A stretch of 64,000 bases of DNA from Raffaelea ambrosiae (taxonomy: Eukaryota > Ascomycota > Sordariomycetes > Ophiostomatales > Ophiostomataceae), in the NCBI GenBank assembly GCA_002778195.1, contig PCDI01000016.1:344332-408331 (forward strand), read 5' to 3'. The translations under genes were made by a program, and so were the position numbers. Below the pieces are notes generated by a model. That model saw only the letters and a list, made by a program, of their open reading frames with translations, ran no database searches and was not told the origin of the DNA. This document shows positions 30,065 through 40,989 of the stretch, in pieces. Within the stretch, counting starts at the first letter, position 1. The number at the start of each line of letters is the position of its first letter.

Positions 30065-33000
30065 AAAGCACATTGAACGCAGTAGTCAATCCGATGGCAT
30101 CTGTACATGTACGCGAAGTGGAAAACAACCGAACGAGATCAACATCGGAATCGAAGAAACACCATCGTTGGAAGCCGAGAAACGCCGTTCCAAAGACACT
30201 TACAGCCAATACAGGCAGTGGACTTTTTCGGCCCCTCACAAGGTTGCAGCTGAACCACGTTTCGTTCTCCTTGCAGACACTTCCTGCACCTGACGCAGTT
30301 ACCACACTGTACAGGAAACCCCCCAATTACCCCTGACAATGTGCACACACAATACGCTCAGCTCACCTTGCCAATGACGTATACCCGTTGCTTCCGCGAA
30401 AAGAGATAAGATGCAGCCGGAACAGAGCCGGGCCAAGAAAGACTAGGACATACACCCGGTCCCGGCTATGATACGGCGTTCTCGGTCCCCACTTACTGCC
30501 TCATTCGTCCCGGCCGTTCCGATCGGAGGAAGGGGGCAGAAGGGGGGCAGGCAAAAAACCCACCATTTTGGATTTACGGTGTACTATTATGTTGGGAAAG
30601 ATCGTGGCCCAGTGACGACCCAGCCAAGAGAATGGCGTGCGGCCAGAGCCCAACCGTGCAAATGCGCGTCTGGCGGACAAAGGTGTCCGCTCATTCCCCC
30701 TCGTTCTCATTTTTTTCTTGCCGAGTCCACACACCTCCTCTGCCTAGTCCGAATCGAAACAAGCGAGGCTACGAGTAGATTTGGCGGACAAACAGAAATG
30801 GAAAGACAAAATTGCCAATCCTACGATGCCAATGGCATGGTCTCGCCAAAGAACCACCTGGACCACTTGGGCCAGACTAGAGTCATCCTCTCTAAGCTTG
30901 TCAATCCCCCGCAAGATGGGGCCAAGACGAATGGGTCCTCATTCCCCCCTCTCATGAAGATCACAAGGGGGGGGGTGTCTGCGCGCGTGGTGCCACAGGG
31001 CCATGGGACAGGACAAGGACAGAGGACGGCAAAACACACCATCCATCATCCACCACACCCACCTAGTACGGCCGGACCTATTCCCCTTGGGAGCCTCCCA
31101 TCGTGACTTATTCTGTGGTCTTCTGAGCAGCACCGACACGGCCATGGCAGCTATGCATAACAGTGGGGGTTGTACTAGATGCAGCGAAGAGGGTAGTGGG
31201 GATTGGGCAGGCTTGCTTCCTTCGGCCTCCCAAGGTTCGCCAGTACGAGATAGTGCAGATTGCCCATGTCGTATCGGCACTGGTTTGTGCTACAGCCAGC
31301 ACTCTGCCCATAGAGCAAAAATCGCAAGCCGTTGCCGATTCGTTTGTGTGTACGAGTGTGTGTGAGGAGATGCTACCAGCCTACCATGGCTGGTCGGTTT
31401 GGGTGACAACGAAGAATGGCAGGATAAAAATAAACATAAAAAGAAGCAATCACGCCCCTCAAAGGCATATAGAAAAACAACCAAAAGCAGTTCCCAAAGA
31501 GTTGACAACTCGCAGAGGTGGCCCGCGGAGATGTCCATGCAATACCCCAACCCGAGCCATGTTTTACTTGGGGCCGGCCAGATCTGCGGGAGGTCTTTGC
31601 CGCGTTCTGCACCAAGAGGTAAAAGGGAAAAAGGGAGTGAGTGATAGCTAACCCCCAAAGTACAAGAGCATGGGCATAGAATTTGCCATTCTCCCCCCCC
31701 CAACCGTCAGGGCGTTTCTATTCTCCTTGTGCGGGCGGAATTCCCTTTCCACCTTACACGGCAATATGGTGCGCAATCCCAGTCTTTGTACGTAATTGAA
31801 AACGGGGGTTTGACCAGTCTACCTCTCTACGAGTAGAGGATGAGGGGGGAGGGGCGTTAAAAAAGAGTAATACAAACCCATCTGGCCCGCTTTGCACGCC
31901 GGCCGGCAACACCACGCCACCGGAATTTTCGCCTTTTTATTTTTCACTGTGTACGAGCAGTTTAGTTGCGCTGCGTGTTTTCCAGGAAGGCCGCTTGGAG
32001 AATCCCCGTTTTGCTTGTGTAATGGATAGCACACAGGACGGGCTCTGGTTCGCTGGCTGATGCCGAGGCGTCATCCTGTTAGTTGATTCTCTTATACAAC
32101 AGACGAGGCTCGGCCTATCACGCGCCTTGGGAGGTGTCGTGAGAAAAAAGAAGGGAAGACAACGACAAACCCCAGACAACCAACAAAAGGAAATCTTGCG
32201 TTACCGTGTACTGTCAAGAACGGTCACAGAAAGCAATCTATAACGCGATAGAATCCACACTTGGGTTTTTTTCTTGGCCGTGACCACAATCTGTGAAATT
32301 TTCATTCCCACTCTTGCCATCGTCGCCATTGTAGCCATTCTTGACGTGTCCTGTCGTTCTAGCCCTGTCCGCCGGGTCTTTTGTGCTTTCTTGCGGTGTG
32401 AGGCTGCGAGGCAAAGTCCAGACAGCCCACGCACACGCCCTTGTGTTGTGAAGCTTGCCGACAGATTCGAAAGCATTGCCCAATATTGGCTGCCCATGGC
32501 GAAGATGATTCACGTGCCCCGTCGCCACACTCCAAAGGAGGGCAGTACAACGGCCAAGGGCCAGAATGAGGAAAGAGCGACAGCCAGTGTGTGAGCTTGG
32601 CGGGGTATCTCACAGGGAGGGCCCATGAAGCAAAGGCCGAAGACAGTGACAACAGGCACTGTGATGGTCCGCCAGGGCGTGGCTTTAGAAGCCGGCAAGA
32701 GCCTCAGTGAATTCCACGTAAGATATTCGTACACAAAGACAGCAGGGAGCACTGCTGTCCTATCTCCCTATCTCCCCCAGATGCGTCTTTGTATCCGAGT
32801 CTCAGGAGCAGGCCCGCGATATGACTTGACGGTATTCCGTAAACGCTGGGTCGTGCCTCCCTTGTATGGAGAACTCGATCGAAGGGCCGTTATCAGGTCA
32901 AAAGGGGAAGGAACAAGAGCTTTTCGTCCGGGCCAAAATAGCTATATTATTATACTCCTCTTCTTTGTATCTGTTTTGCCTCCTCGCCGGCAAGCTTTCT

Positions 33001-34398
33001 CACTCGACACCTCCGACATCATTGTCTCGCTCACTCGCCGCCCAAACAACACCCCAAGCGCTCCGCACCACCGCCAAGTTCGTGACCACCGAGTCCATGT
33101 ATGTGCTGGAACCTCTTACCTAATTCCAACCCCCCTCCCGCCCCTGGCTCCTTCCCTACACACTCGTGTCCGGAGAGGAAAGGCGGCAGAAGGCAGCGCG
33201 TTGGTTTCGAGCTGTTGTTGGTCCATGGGCGGCGCAGTAGCCATAAGGTAATGAGATACAGGTGTGGCAAGCCAGTGCGCACGTTCACGGTGCACGGGTT
33301 CGGGGAAGGGCTTGGAAAAAGTTTTCGATGTGTTCCCCCGGCAGTGGAAGACGACGAGCGCGTTGGTGTTGCCTTGCGCCTGCCTGCCTGCCTGGTCGCT
33401 CCTTCCCTGGGAAGCAAGTGTCTTCAAATCAGAAAGCGCTTTCAAGACACAGCGCGGGCGGTACTGCTATCGCTACAACCAAGTGCAATAGCACATTGCG
33501 TTCTGCCAATGGCCCTGGTAGTGACTACTCTTTCTCTTTCTATTTCTGCTCCTCTGTGGGGTTTTTTTTTTCTCCTTTCGCTGTTTCTCTCATTTTTGCG
33601 GAACATATTTGCCCGAGGTCTGTTTTTCGCATTCTCCAGGATTCTCCTGGCCAGCACGTGCTGCTTCTCTATTCTCCTTTGTCCTCACAAGGCCTGAAAA
33701 TTTTTCATCTCTGCCCTGCTTGTTTTTCCACCTTGGACACGCTGAGGAGCGTCGGGCTAGCCTTCCTCTCTGATTCTGGCTTGAATTCGAGTTCGTCATT
33801 TCTATGAAAAACGTTGGACGCCAGCCAATCACAGGGCGTGCGCATACAAGGACGGAGTTCTTATCAGATTCGCCGCCAGACCATACACACCCCTTCGATA
33901 TCAAGTTGCCCGAATCGGACAAATTTACGACAACCACACATTGAGGGACGCACCGTACACACTGTACACGGTGTATGTTGCAGTAGACGGCGGTCTACTG
34001 ACCTTGGGGAACAGCTGCCAGGCCCCCAGACCAGGCCAGCATCAAGCCAGCATCAAACCACCCGTCGGCACCACCAGCACCACTAGGGAGGCTTGCTTGC
34101 CCGCCTCTCGCCCGCACGACGGCCACCACCGGTTCTCCAGATCGACGGAGTGCGGTCGAGTCACACCAGTCCCGGCAGCGTGTAAGCGCAGCCAGCCTAG
34201 GGGAACTGCCCGCTCTGGGGCGTTTTTGGGCGTTCTTAGGCGATCTAGGGCGTTTTGTGGCTCTCCTCATTCTCCCCCCTCCCTGGATACCGTTATCAAG
34301 GCAGCGCAGGGAGGAAAGAGACTAATGAGAAGGCGGCAGGGGACGATTACGCCGGGACAGTCCTTAGCTAATACGAATACACCAGCCGACCAAGCAGG

Positions 34399-34443
34399 CC
34401 ATACACACCATACACACCATACGCACCATACACACCATACACA
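34399..34443 (+). repeat. 9-bp tandem repeat, CCATACACA x5
   Basis: Five contiguous units, one with a single G substitution (CCATACGCA). Confidence 0.9.
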
Positions 34444-34639
34444 CACCACACCGCACCAGTCACAGCAGGCTTTTCTTGCGGCAGAGATAGCCATCTTGGG
34501 CAGGAGCGGACGGCGGCTGGCGTGCCACGAGCCAAAACCGCCAGCGACAGGCCGCGAAACAAGCTTTTGTGCTCGTCTTGCGTGCGCCTGGATCTTGTGC
34601 GTTGGCTGTGTTGCAAGTAATAGCAGCGATACACATGTA

Positions 34640-34675
34640 GACAGCCAACAGGACAGCCAACAGGACAGCCAACAA
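34640..34675 (+). repeat. 12-bp tandem repeat, GACAGCCAACAG x3
   Basis: Three contiguous units; the last ends in A instead of G. Confidence 0.9.
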
Positions 34676-36238
34676 GACAGGCTGGGCGCTGATATCCCTC
34701 TACTGCTTTCCCTCTGCTTGCGCCATTCCTTATCTCTTGTCTGGGGGTTTTGCATTCGCTCTTGCTCTTGTCTCTGCTCTTGCCTTTTGTCTCGCGTTTC
34801 CCGCCTCCTGTCTCGTCTTCTTCTCTTCTTTTTTCTCGCATCAACAAGTCTTCGCCACATTTGACTTCTAGTCTGGCTCCGTACTCAAACACCATCTCTC
34901 GCCGCCATTCCACGTCTGCTCTCCGTCACAAGACCGTCTTCTGCTTCGGGACGCCTATGAACGTCTGCATATGACCCGGCGCTGGCCTGTGGGAAAAGAG
35001 CGAGACTAGCCAGCCCGACAACGTAAGAGGCACTTGGCAGTGGTTGAGCAGCGCCCCTCTATGCGACCGGATTGCTGTCAGATTCCCCAGGATCTGAGCA
35101 GACGGCGGGAGAAGAAAGAATAAAAAAACGACAGAATAAAGGAGAAGAATAAAAAACATTAAAAAAAAAAACAGACCACGCGGACAGGTATGATTTCTCG
35201 CTAACGTCGGCGCTATTCCTCCTGTCCTTGCAACTCTGTTTTTTTTTTGCTCATCCACCCCCGCCAGCGTCTAGAAGCATTTTAGGCGGACTCCTCGCCC
35301 TAGCAGAAGCTATCTGACTATCAAAATTTCTCCCGCCAAAACAATAGCTCACGACAATTTCGGCTGTGCACTTTCCGCCATCTATCTTTCCGTTTTCTCG
35401 TGCGGGTGTACCCTCGTATTCCAGTTCCTTTCCAGTCTGCTGCCTTCCTCATTGATCGCCGCTCTGTTTCGCCTGCACCTTCGTCCTGGGCCTGCTAGTC
35501 CGCGCGGCTGCATCGTCTGCATCACCTTATCGTCTTTTTTTATTTATTTATCTCTTCCCACGATCGTCGATTATTCTCCCCGATTGGCCACGCCAGAAAG
35601 TCGACAAAGTTTTGCAGCCTCGGCCACTTCTTATGTGCAGCCTCCACAGTTGAGCAAGAAACAACGTCCACTGCTGGAACTATCTTGCGAACTGCGATCC
35701 ACTACCTACTCGTTGGAGCCTCTGCTACCAGCCCACTAACTCACTAGCCATACTAGCCATAACGTATCGTTACTGTCTGGCCGAATTGCTCTACCAGTAT
35801 GTCATGCTTGTCCAGTGCGCTCCACCACCGACTCTCCCATCTCCACACACCCTGCAGCACCCCCCCCTCTCCCCTCACCACCTCCTGGCTACTTTCGCTT
35901 CCTGGTCCAGCCCCCTTAGCCCTACACCCAATGCTGGCGGCGCTTTGTGCATATGGCCGAGCTTCTGCATGGCTGGCTGCATGGCCGCCACAGCGCCTGG
36001 TCTGTGTCCTCGCCAGGGCCAGCCAGGCGGCCAGGGCCAGCCAGAGCCAGCCAGTCCCGTGCGGCCGTTTGGAATTACCCTTTCAGGCGTTTCCTTGCAT
36101 GGTTTCTGGATTAACTGCATCTGCCCGTTGTGTTGGTGTTGTGTGCCTGGTTTGTCTGTGTGGTTGATATGCCTGTTTGTGCGTCTGCACGTCTGCCAGT
36201 CTGCCAGTCTGCCAGGAATTGGGCCTGCGCTTTGCCAG

Positions 36239-36272
36239 CACTTGCCTGCACTTGCCTGCATTTGCCTGCACC
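36239..36272 (+). repeat. 10-bp tandem repeat, CTTGCCTGCA x3
   Basis: Two perfect units and one with a T substitution (TTTGCCTGCA). Same core as the repeat at 5751-5793. Confidence 0.85.
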
Positions 36273-36708
36273 CTCCTGTCTTACCTGGCATTCACCGCAC
36301 ATGGCTCCCAAGGCCCAGCTATCTGCTCTTGTCTTGCCTCCCATTCGCCGGCCAGACGTTTCATCGTGTCTTATCATCAGCACTGGACCGCCATCCCCAT
36401 CTCGTCATTCGACATGCTCGCGTGTCGGCTGTTGAGGCCCGATGTCGCCATGGCAGACGGTGTGGCAGACGAGGCCGGAGCCAAGGTGACATGGACAGGA
36501 TGGACAGACCAGACACCGGACTCTGGGCACCAGACACCAGACACCAAGCACCCCATGCACACGACTATGGTACATCATACACAGAACATATCTTACACAC
36601 CACTCGGTTTGCCCGTCCCGTCACCCTGGTCCGACTTCTCCTCCCAAGATACACAGTTGTATGCCTTCTGGAACTATTGTGTCATTTGGACAAAGTGCTG
36701 TTGCAACT

Positions 36709-36825
36709 TGCCTGCACTGGTCGCACCTGCCTGCACTGGCCGCACCTGCCTGCACTGGTCGCACCTGCCTGCACTGGCCTGCACTTGCCCGCACTTGCCC
36801 ATAGCTGCCCATAGCTGCCCTATTG
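36709..36825 (+). repeat. 19-bp tandem repeat and degenerate tail
   Basis: Three full units of TGCCTGCACTGGTCGCACC (the second has C for T at unit position 13) plus a partial fourth to 36779, followed by degenerate TGCACTTGCCC and TAGCTGCCCA units. It lies about 1 kb upstream of the NMR1-like start. Confidence 0.85.
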
Positions 36826-37564
36826 CTCGCTACACCCATTCCCACTCTTTTCCACCCCTGCCAGCCCTCCCATGCCCGTTTGTCTCCAGTCCGTCTCCAG
36901 TCGTCTCCCGTTTGCTTCCACGGTCTCCCGGTCTCCCATGGTCTCCCTCTGCCTCTCTCTGCCTCTCTAGTCGTCACTTCCTGGCTGCCCCGCAGACGCT
37001 AATTCCCTGTTGCCAACCATCCCGATTAACCGTCTTCACTCGCCCCAAGCACCAGGCCCAAAAAGAAAAGAAAAAGTTTGAACGGCTCCACTAACACGCC
37101 AAAGCATCAGGTCAACCAAGCACCAAAGCACGTTTGCTTGTCTGCACGCGCAGCACACAAAGTACGGCACCACTTCCTGCTTCCTGCTGTCCTGCCGCCG
37201 CTCTGCCGCCCTGCTGCCGTCCTGCACTCCTCGTCTGCACCCCTTCGCACCTGTCTATCTTGGCTAGCTACCCCTCAGGGTTCGCGGGTGAAGGGGTTTT
37301 GCCGTCTGCCCTCTTTTCGCTGCTATTGCGACGGGAAATTTCCTATTTGCGCAATCAACTCGGTTGACGATACGGACTTTTTTTTTCTTCTTCAGCAACA
37401 CAAAAAAAAAACGACGACATAAAATAGGACCACGGAAAATTAATACCCTGGTCTCCACCCTGCTGGATCTGAGACGACGCTCTTTTCTTCTCGCCTTCCG
37501 CCGTCTTGTCTCTTTGTCTCTTGCTACCTTCCCCTCGTCTTTCGAGACAGACATTGCTTGTCGA

Positions 37565-37648
37565 TTATCGTAACTTTTTTTTTCGATTATCTTTTATCGT
37601 TGCGTTATCACCCCTCGCACGCCGTCTCGTCGTCAACGGTCCCGATAA
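37565..37648. promoter_or_regulatory. Cluster of five GATA-factor sites upstream of NMR1-like gene
   Basis: Four TTATC cores (minus-strand HGATAR: CGATAA, AGATAA, CGATAA, TGATAA) at 37565-37569, 37587-37591, 37594-37598 and 37605-37609, plus CGATAA on the + strand at 37643-37648. All five fit the AreA/NIT2 consensus HGATAR and lie 169-252 bp before the start codon. Confidence 0.65.
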
Positions 37649-37816
37649 TATCGTTTCCGCGCCTTCGACACCCCGTTTCGTCATCGTCGAGCAAGAGCAG
37701 CACGCTTGCTGCCGCACACGGCCCTTGGACACGGACCGTCCTGATTGGGTGTTCCCCTTCCTCCCCTCCCTTTACACCAAGTATAAGAGAGCGACCCGTC
37801 TCGCCGCCCTTCTCGA

Positions 37817-39469
37817 ATGCCCGCCGAAATACGCGCGGAACTTGCCATACGGCCAAGTCCGCACAGCACGCGCAACAACGGCGGTGTGAACGGCAACAGC
37901 GTCGTGAACGGCAACAGCATCAACCGCACCAGCGCCAACGGTGCCGGTCTCAACGGTGCCAGCACCACCACCAACGGTACCACCACCGCCAGTGTCAACG
38001 GCTCCAGCGGCCCACGCGGCATCCCCATCACGAACGGCACCAACCGGACCGGCGCAGCCGCCCCCGGGGACAAGAGACACAAGCACGCCCGGTCCTCCTA
38101 CACCGACGCGTCCCCGCTGATCCCACGCACAAACTCCCTGACCTTCCGCCCAGCTAAGCGCTCCATGCCGGCCCCCGCAAGGACCATTGCTATCATCAAT
38201 GCCAGCGGCCGCCAGGCAGCGTCGCTGATCCGCTATGCCACTGCTGTCGGCTACCATGTCCGTGCCCAGATGCGGAACCGCCTGGGCGTCATTGCCACCG
38301 AGGTAGCCACCAACGAGAATGTCACCGTCCTCGAGGGCGAGCTGTACACCCGCCTGCCCCGGTCCGACTCCGACAAGGCCCGGAACGGCGCCCTGGCCGA
38401 CGATGTCGATGTCACCCGCGACGGCTCCAAGCTGTCCGGCATTGGTGTCAACCACGAGCTCATCACCGAACTGTTCCGTGGCGCCCAGCTGGCCTTCATC
38501 AACACCACTTTCTACGGCGACGAGATCAAGATCGGCGAGGCCATAGCTGATGCTGCCAAGAAGGCCGACATCCAGCACTTTGTCTACTCTTCCATGCCCG
38601 ACCACCACGCATACAACGAGGCTTGGCCGTCATTGCCCCTCTGGGCCACCAAGCACAAGGTGGAGGAGTATGTGTCCGAGATCGGACTGAATGCGACCTT
38701 TGTGTACACCGGCATCTATAACAACAACTTCACCTCGCTCAAGTACCCGCTCTTCTGCATGGATCTGCAGCCCGACGGCTCTTTCCTCTGGGTAGCCCCC
38801 TTCCACCCCGATGCCAAGCTGCCGTGGCTCGACGCCGAGCACGACGTCGGTCCGGCCATTCTCCAGATCTTCAAAGACGGTGTGTCCAAGTGGGGTGGCG
38901 GCAAGCGCATTGCTCTCGCCTACGAGATGCTGTCGCCGCGCGAGGCCTGCCGACACTTTTCTCGCGGCGTCGACCGCCCTGTCCACTACAAGCGTGGGCC
39001 CATCGAAGTAACCGTCCCCATCCCGGCCGGCTACCGCTCGCAGCTCCGGGCTCTGGAGCGCCTGTATTTTCTGGGCGGGGACGACCCGAAAAAGCAGCCT
39101 CCCTACTTTGGCGACCAAGAGCTGGACAACGATGTTCCGAAGCTGGCCATGGAGCTCTGGGAGGGCCCCCGCGACATTGAGGAATACGCCCGGGAGGTAT
39201 TCCCGCTGGAAGAGCAGGCGAACGGCTTGACGTGGATGCTCGACGACGATGAGGACATTGATGAGGAAGCCGTGATTGCCGACACCAGCGCCAGTGCTAT
39301 CAGCTCGGCCAGCATCAGAGACCAGCTGCCTGCCGGTTTAAACGGCAACGGCGTCGACCCTAGGACCGTCAACCAAGACGAAGGAGAAGATGAGGACGAG
39401 GATGAGGACGACGAGGACGGGCTCGTGATGCGGGCGACGGCGCGGACTGATGAAGAATGGCTTCCATAG
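37817..39469 (+). CDS. NMR1: Nitrogen metabolite repression regulator, Nmr1/NmrA type
   Basis: A single exon of 550 codons. Nmr1/NmrA binds the GATA activator NIT2/AreA and represses nitrogen-catabolic genes when preferred nitrogen is present; the fold is a dinucleotide-binding but non-catalytic Rossmann domain. The N-terminal about 115 residues are Asn/Ser/Gly/Thr-rich and disordered. The Rossmann core begins at about residue 121 (TIAIINASGRQAASLIRYAT), followed by ELFRGAQLAFINTTFYGDEI, DIQHFVYSSMPDHHAYNEAW and FVYTGIYNNNFTSLKYPLF, all NmrA-like. The extended C-terminal part (REACRHFSRGVDRPVHYKRG, LERLYFLGGDDPKKQPPYFG) is characteristic of the Nmr1 class rather than generic short-chain NmrA-domain enzymes. 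The last about 75 residues are acidic (GEDEDEDEDDEDG). The upstream GATA cluster suggests feedback from its own target. Confidence 0.9.
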   Translation: MPAEIRAELAIRPSPHSTRNNGGVNGNSVVNGNSINRTSANGAGLNGASTTTNGTTTASVNGSSGPRGIPITNGTNRTGAAAPGDKRHKHARSSYTDASPLIPRTNSLTFRPAKRSMPAPARTIAIINASGRQAASLIRYATAVGYHVRAQMRNRLGVIATEVATNENVTVLEGELYTRLPRSDSDKARNGALADDVDVTRDGSKLSGIGVNHELITELFRGAQLAFINTTFYGDEIKIGEAIADAAKKADIQHFVYSSMPDHHAYNEAWPSLPLWATKHKVEEYVSEIGLNATFVYTGIYNNNFTSLKYPLFCMDLQPDGSFLWVAPFHPDAKLPWLDAEHDVGPAILQIFKDGVSKWGGGKRIALAYEMLSPREACRHFSRGVDRPVHYKRGPIEVTVPIPAGYRSQLRALERLYFLGGDDPKKQPPYFGDQELDNDVPKLAMELWEGPRDIEEYAREVFPLEEQANGLTWMLDDDEDIDEEAVIADTSASAISSASIRDQLPAGLNGNGVDPRTVNQDEGEDEDEDEDDEDGLVMRATARTDEEWLP

Positions 39470-40989
39470 CGTGGTTGCTGAGTCTAGTCCCGAGGGTCCT
39501 GAGTCCAGTCACAACGGCTGCCTTCGGGATGGATGATTTCGACTAAACTCGTCTCTGCACCCCTCTTTCACTCGCGCACGGACGCAACACACTTACACCA
39601 AACGCGAAACACCGAACGCCAATACCGAACACCAACCTTCTTTTTCTCTCCATTCGAACCATAATTGCATTGCTGCGGCGCGTCTCCAGCGAGTTTTGAA
39701 ATATTTAAATATGACGGGTAACACAAAAGTTCTTTGTTTTTTAGAAGGGAAAAAAAGGTAGTGGGACAATGCATTCATGACAAGTGCAGGAAAGAGGAGG
39801 GAATCAAATCATATGAGTAGGGCAGCGATCCCCCCTTGAATCGCAACTGGAGGAGATACTTAATACGAGGAAGGAATAACCAAGGAGGATGAAAGGGGAG
39901 GGGGGGTTAAAAGGCTGTAAGGCTGTTCCGACGTTGGAAATCGCTTTTTTTCTCCTTGGTTCTGTCTTTACTTTCAAGGGAGGAAAAGGGAATCACCATT
40001 CTTATCATACACAAAAACGGCGTTCGGGCACAGACCGGGAAGCGGAAAGACCACGACGCCTTATTTTTCATTTGCTATCTTCGACGAAGTATGTTTTAAC
40101 GTGTGTTCTTTGGACTCGTTATTTGGGTTTTGACTTGTTTTGGGGGAAGGAGGGAGAGGACGGAAAAAAAAACCACGGCGAATGTGTGTGTTCTTCAAAT
40201 TAAAAACTAAAAGGAGGTTGAGCTTTTAATGGTATAACTAGCAATCACAACTTTTAAAGAAGGGGAAAAAAGAGGAAGCGCACACATACACATACACACG
40301 TAATGGGAGCACGTTTTACGTTCAGGTTAACAGAAGAAAGCCTGGATAAAGAAATAAAAAGGTCATGATTGAACAACCCGAACTTCAAATCCCCCACCTT
40401 CCTCTATAAAATCGTGGTTGTTGACCACACGACGGCGCCATGCTGTTCCAAATGTATTTTGACCGTAACCCCCTTTGGCTTCTATAGTGTCTGTAGATAG
40501 AAAAAGCCCCGGCGTGAATCCCTGTATAAACCAGCGCAATGTTCCTGTCATTTTTTATTACTCTAATATGCCGACGTTCCCTTGTCCATAGCTTTGGGAG
40601 GACCACACCCCAGTTCTCAATCCTGCCTGGTGAGGCCTTTCCCGCGCGCCAATCTAGCATCCCATCCCCAGAAGGTATGTGCTCCGGGGAAGTGGCTGTC
40701 TTGGAAATGGGGAAACGACTCAATATCTCTCTTCCAGACCAACCGTTATGGAGAGAAGATAGCTCAACCTTTTATCAAAAAGTGTTGGATATCCTTTTTC
40801 GGCGGCTTTCGGCATGAACTTGAGAGGGCGAGTGTCGGGGAGGTGCGGCGAAACAAACTGGATATTTGACTCGGAGGGACCGAAGAAGAGAGAAAAAAAG
40901 CGATCCGAGGCGAGGGTATATATTAAAGAAAAAATCCCCAAGGATGTTGCAATTTTTTTCATCGTCGTCCTTTTCTTCTGGTCCCTTGT
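39470..40989. other. Convergent spacer NMR1/FCF1
   Basis: 1.5 kb between two facing stop codons. A/T-richer than the coding DNA, with A-rich runs near 40160-40290. No gene or structured RNA is recognisable. Confidence 0.55.

Larger units (their letters stand above)
30065..37816. other. 7.75-kb gene-free leader of the NMR1-like gene
   Basis: No recognisable protein family on either strand. Open frames of 305-342 codons at 33.9-37.1 kb are built of repeats and lack codon structure. From about 34.7 kb the + strand becomes strongly pyrimidine-rich (TCT/CTT runs), typical of long fungal 5' leaders. It contains several tandem repeats (listed), TACGAGTA octamers (30770, 31828) and a GATA-site cluster at its 3' end. 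It may hold a very long 5' UTR with introns or a noncoding transcript. Confidence 0.55.

Noticed and set aside
36709..36825. Possible CRISPR-like array
   Set aside because: The units are contiguous with no unique spacers and the genome is eukaryotic; it is a minisatellite.
33941..37094. Open frames of 300-340 codons in the NMR1 leader
   Set aside because: They consist of translated tandem repeats and pyrimidine-rich DNA, overlap each other in different frames, and lack any family features.
39640..39665. B-box-like CATTCGAACCA on the minus strand
   Set aside because: It lacks the CC end of a B-box and no cloverleaf forms around it.
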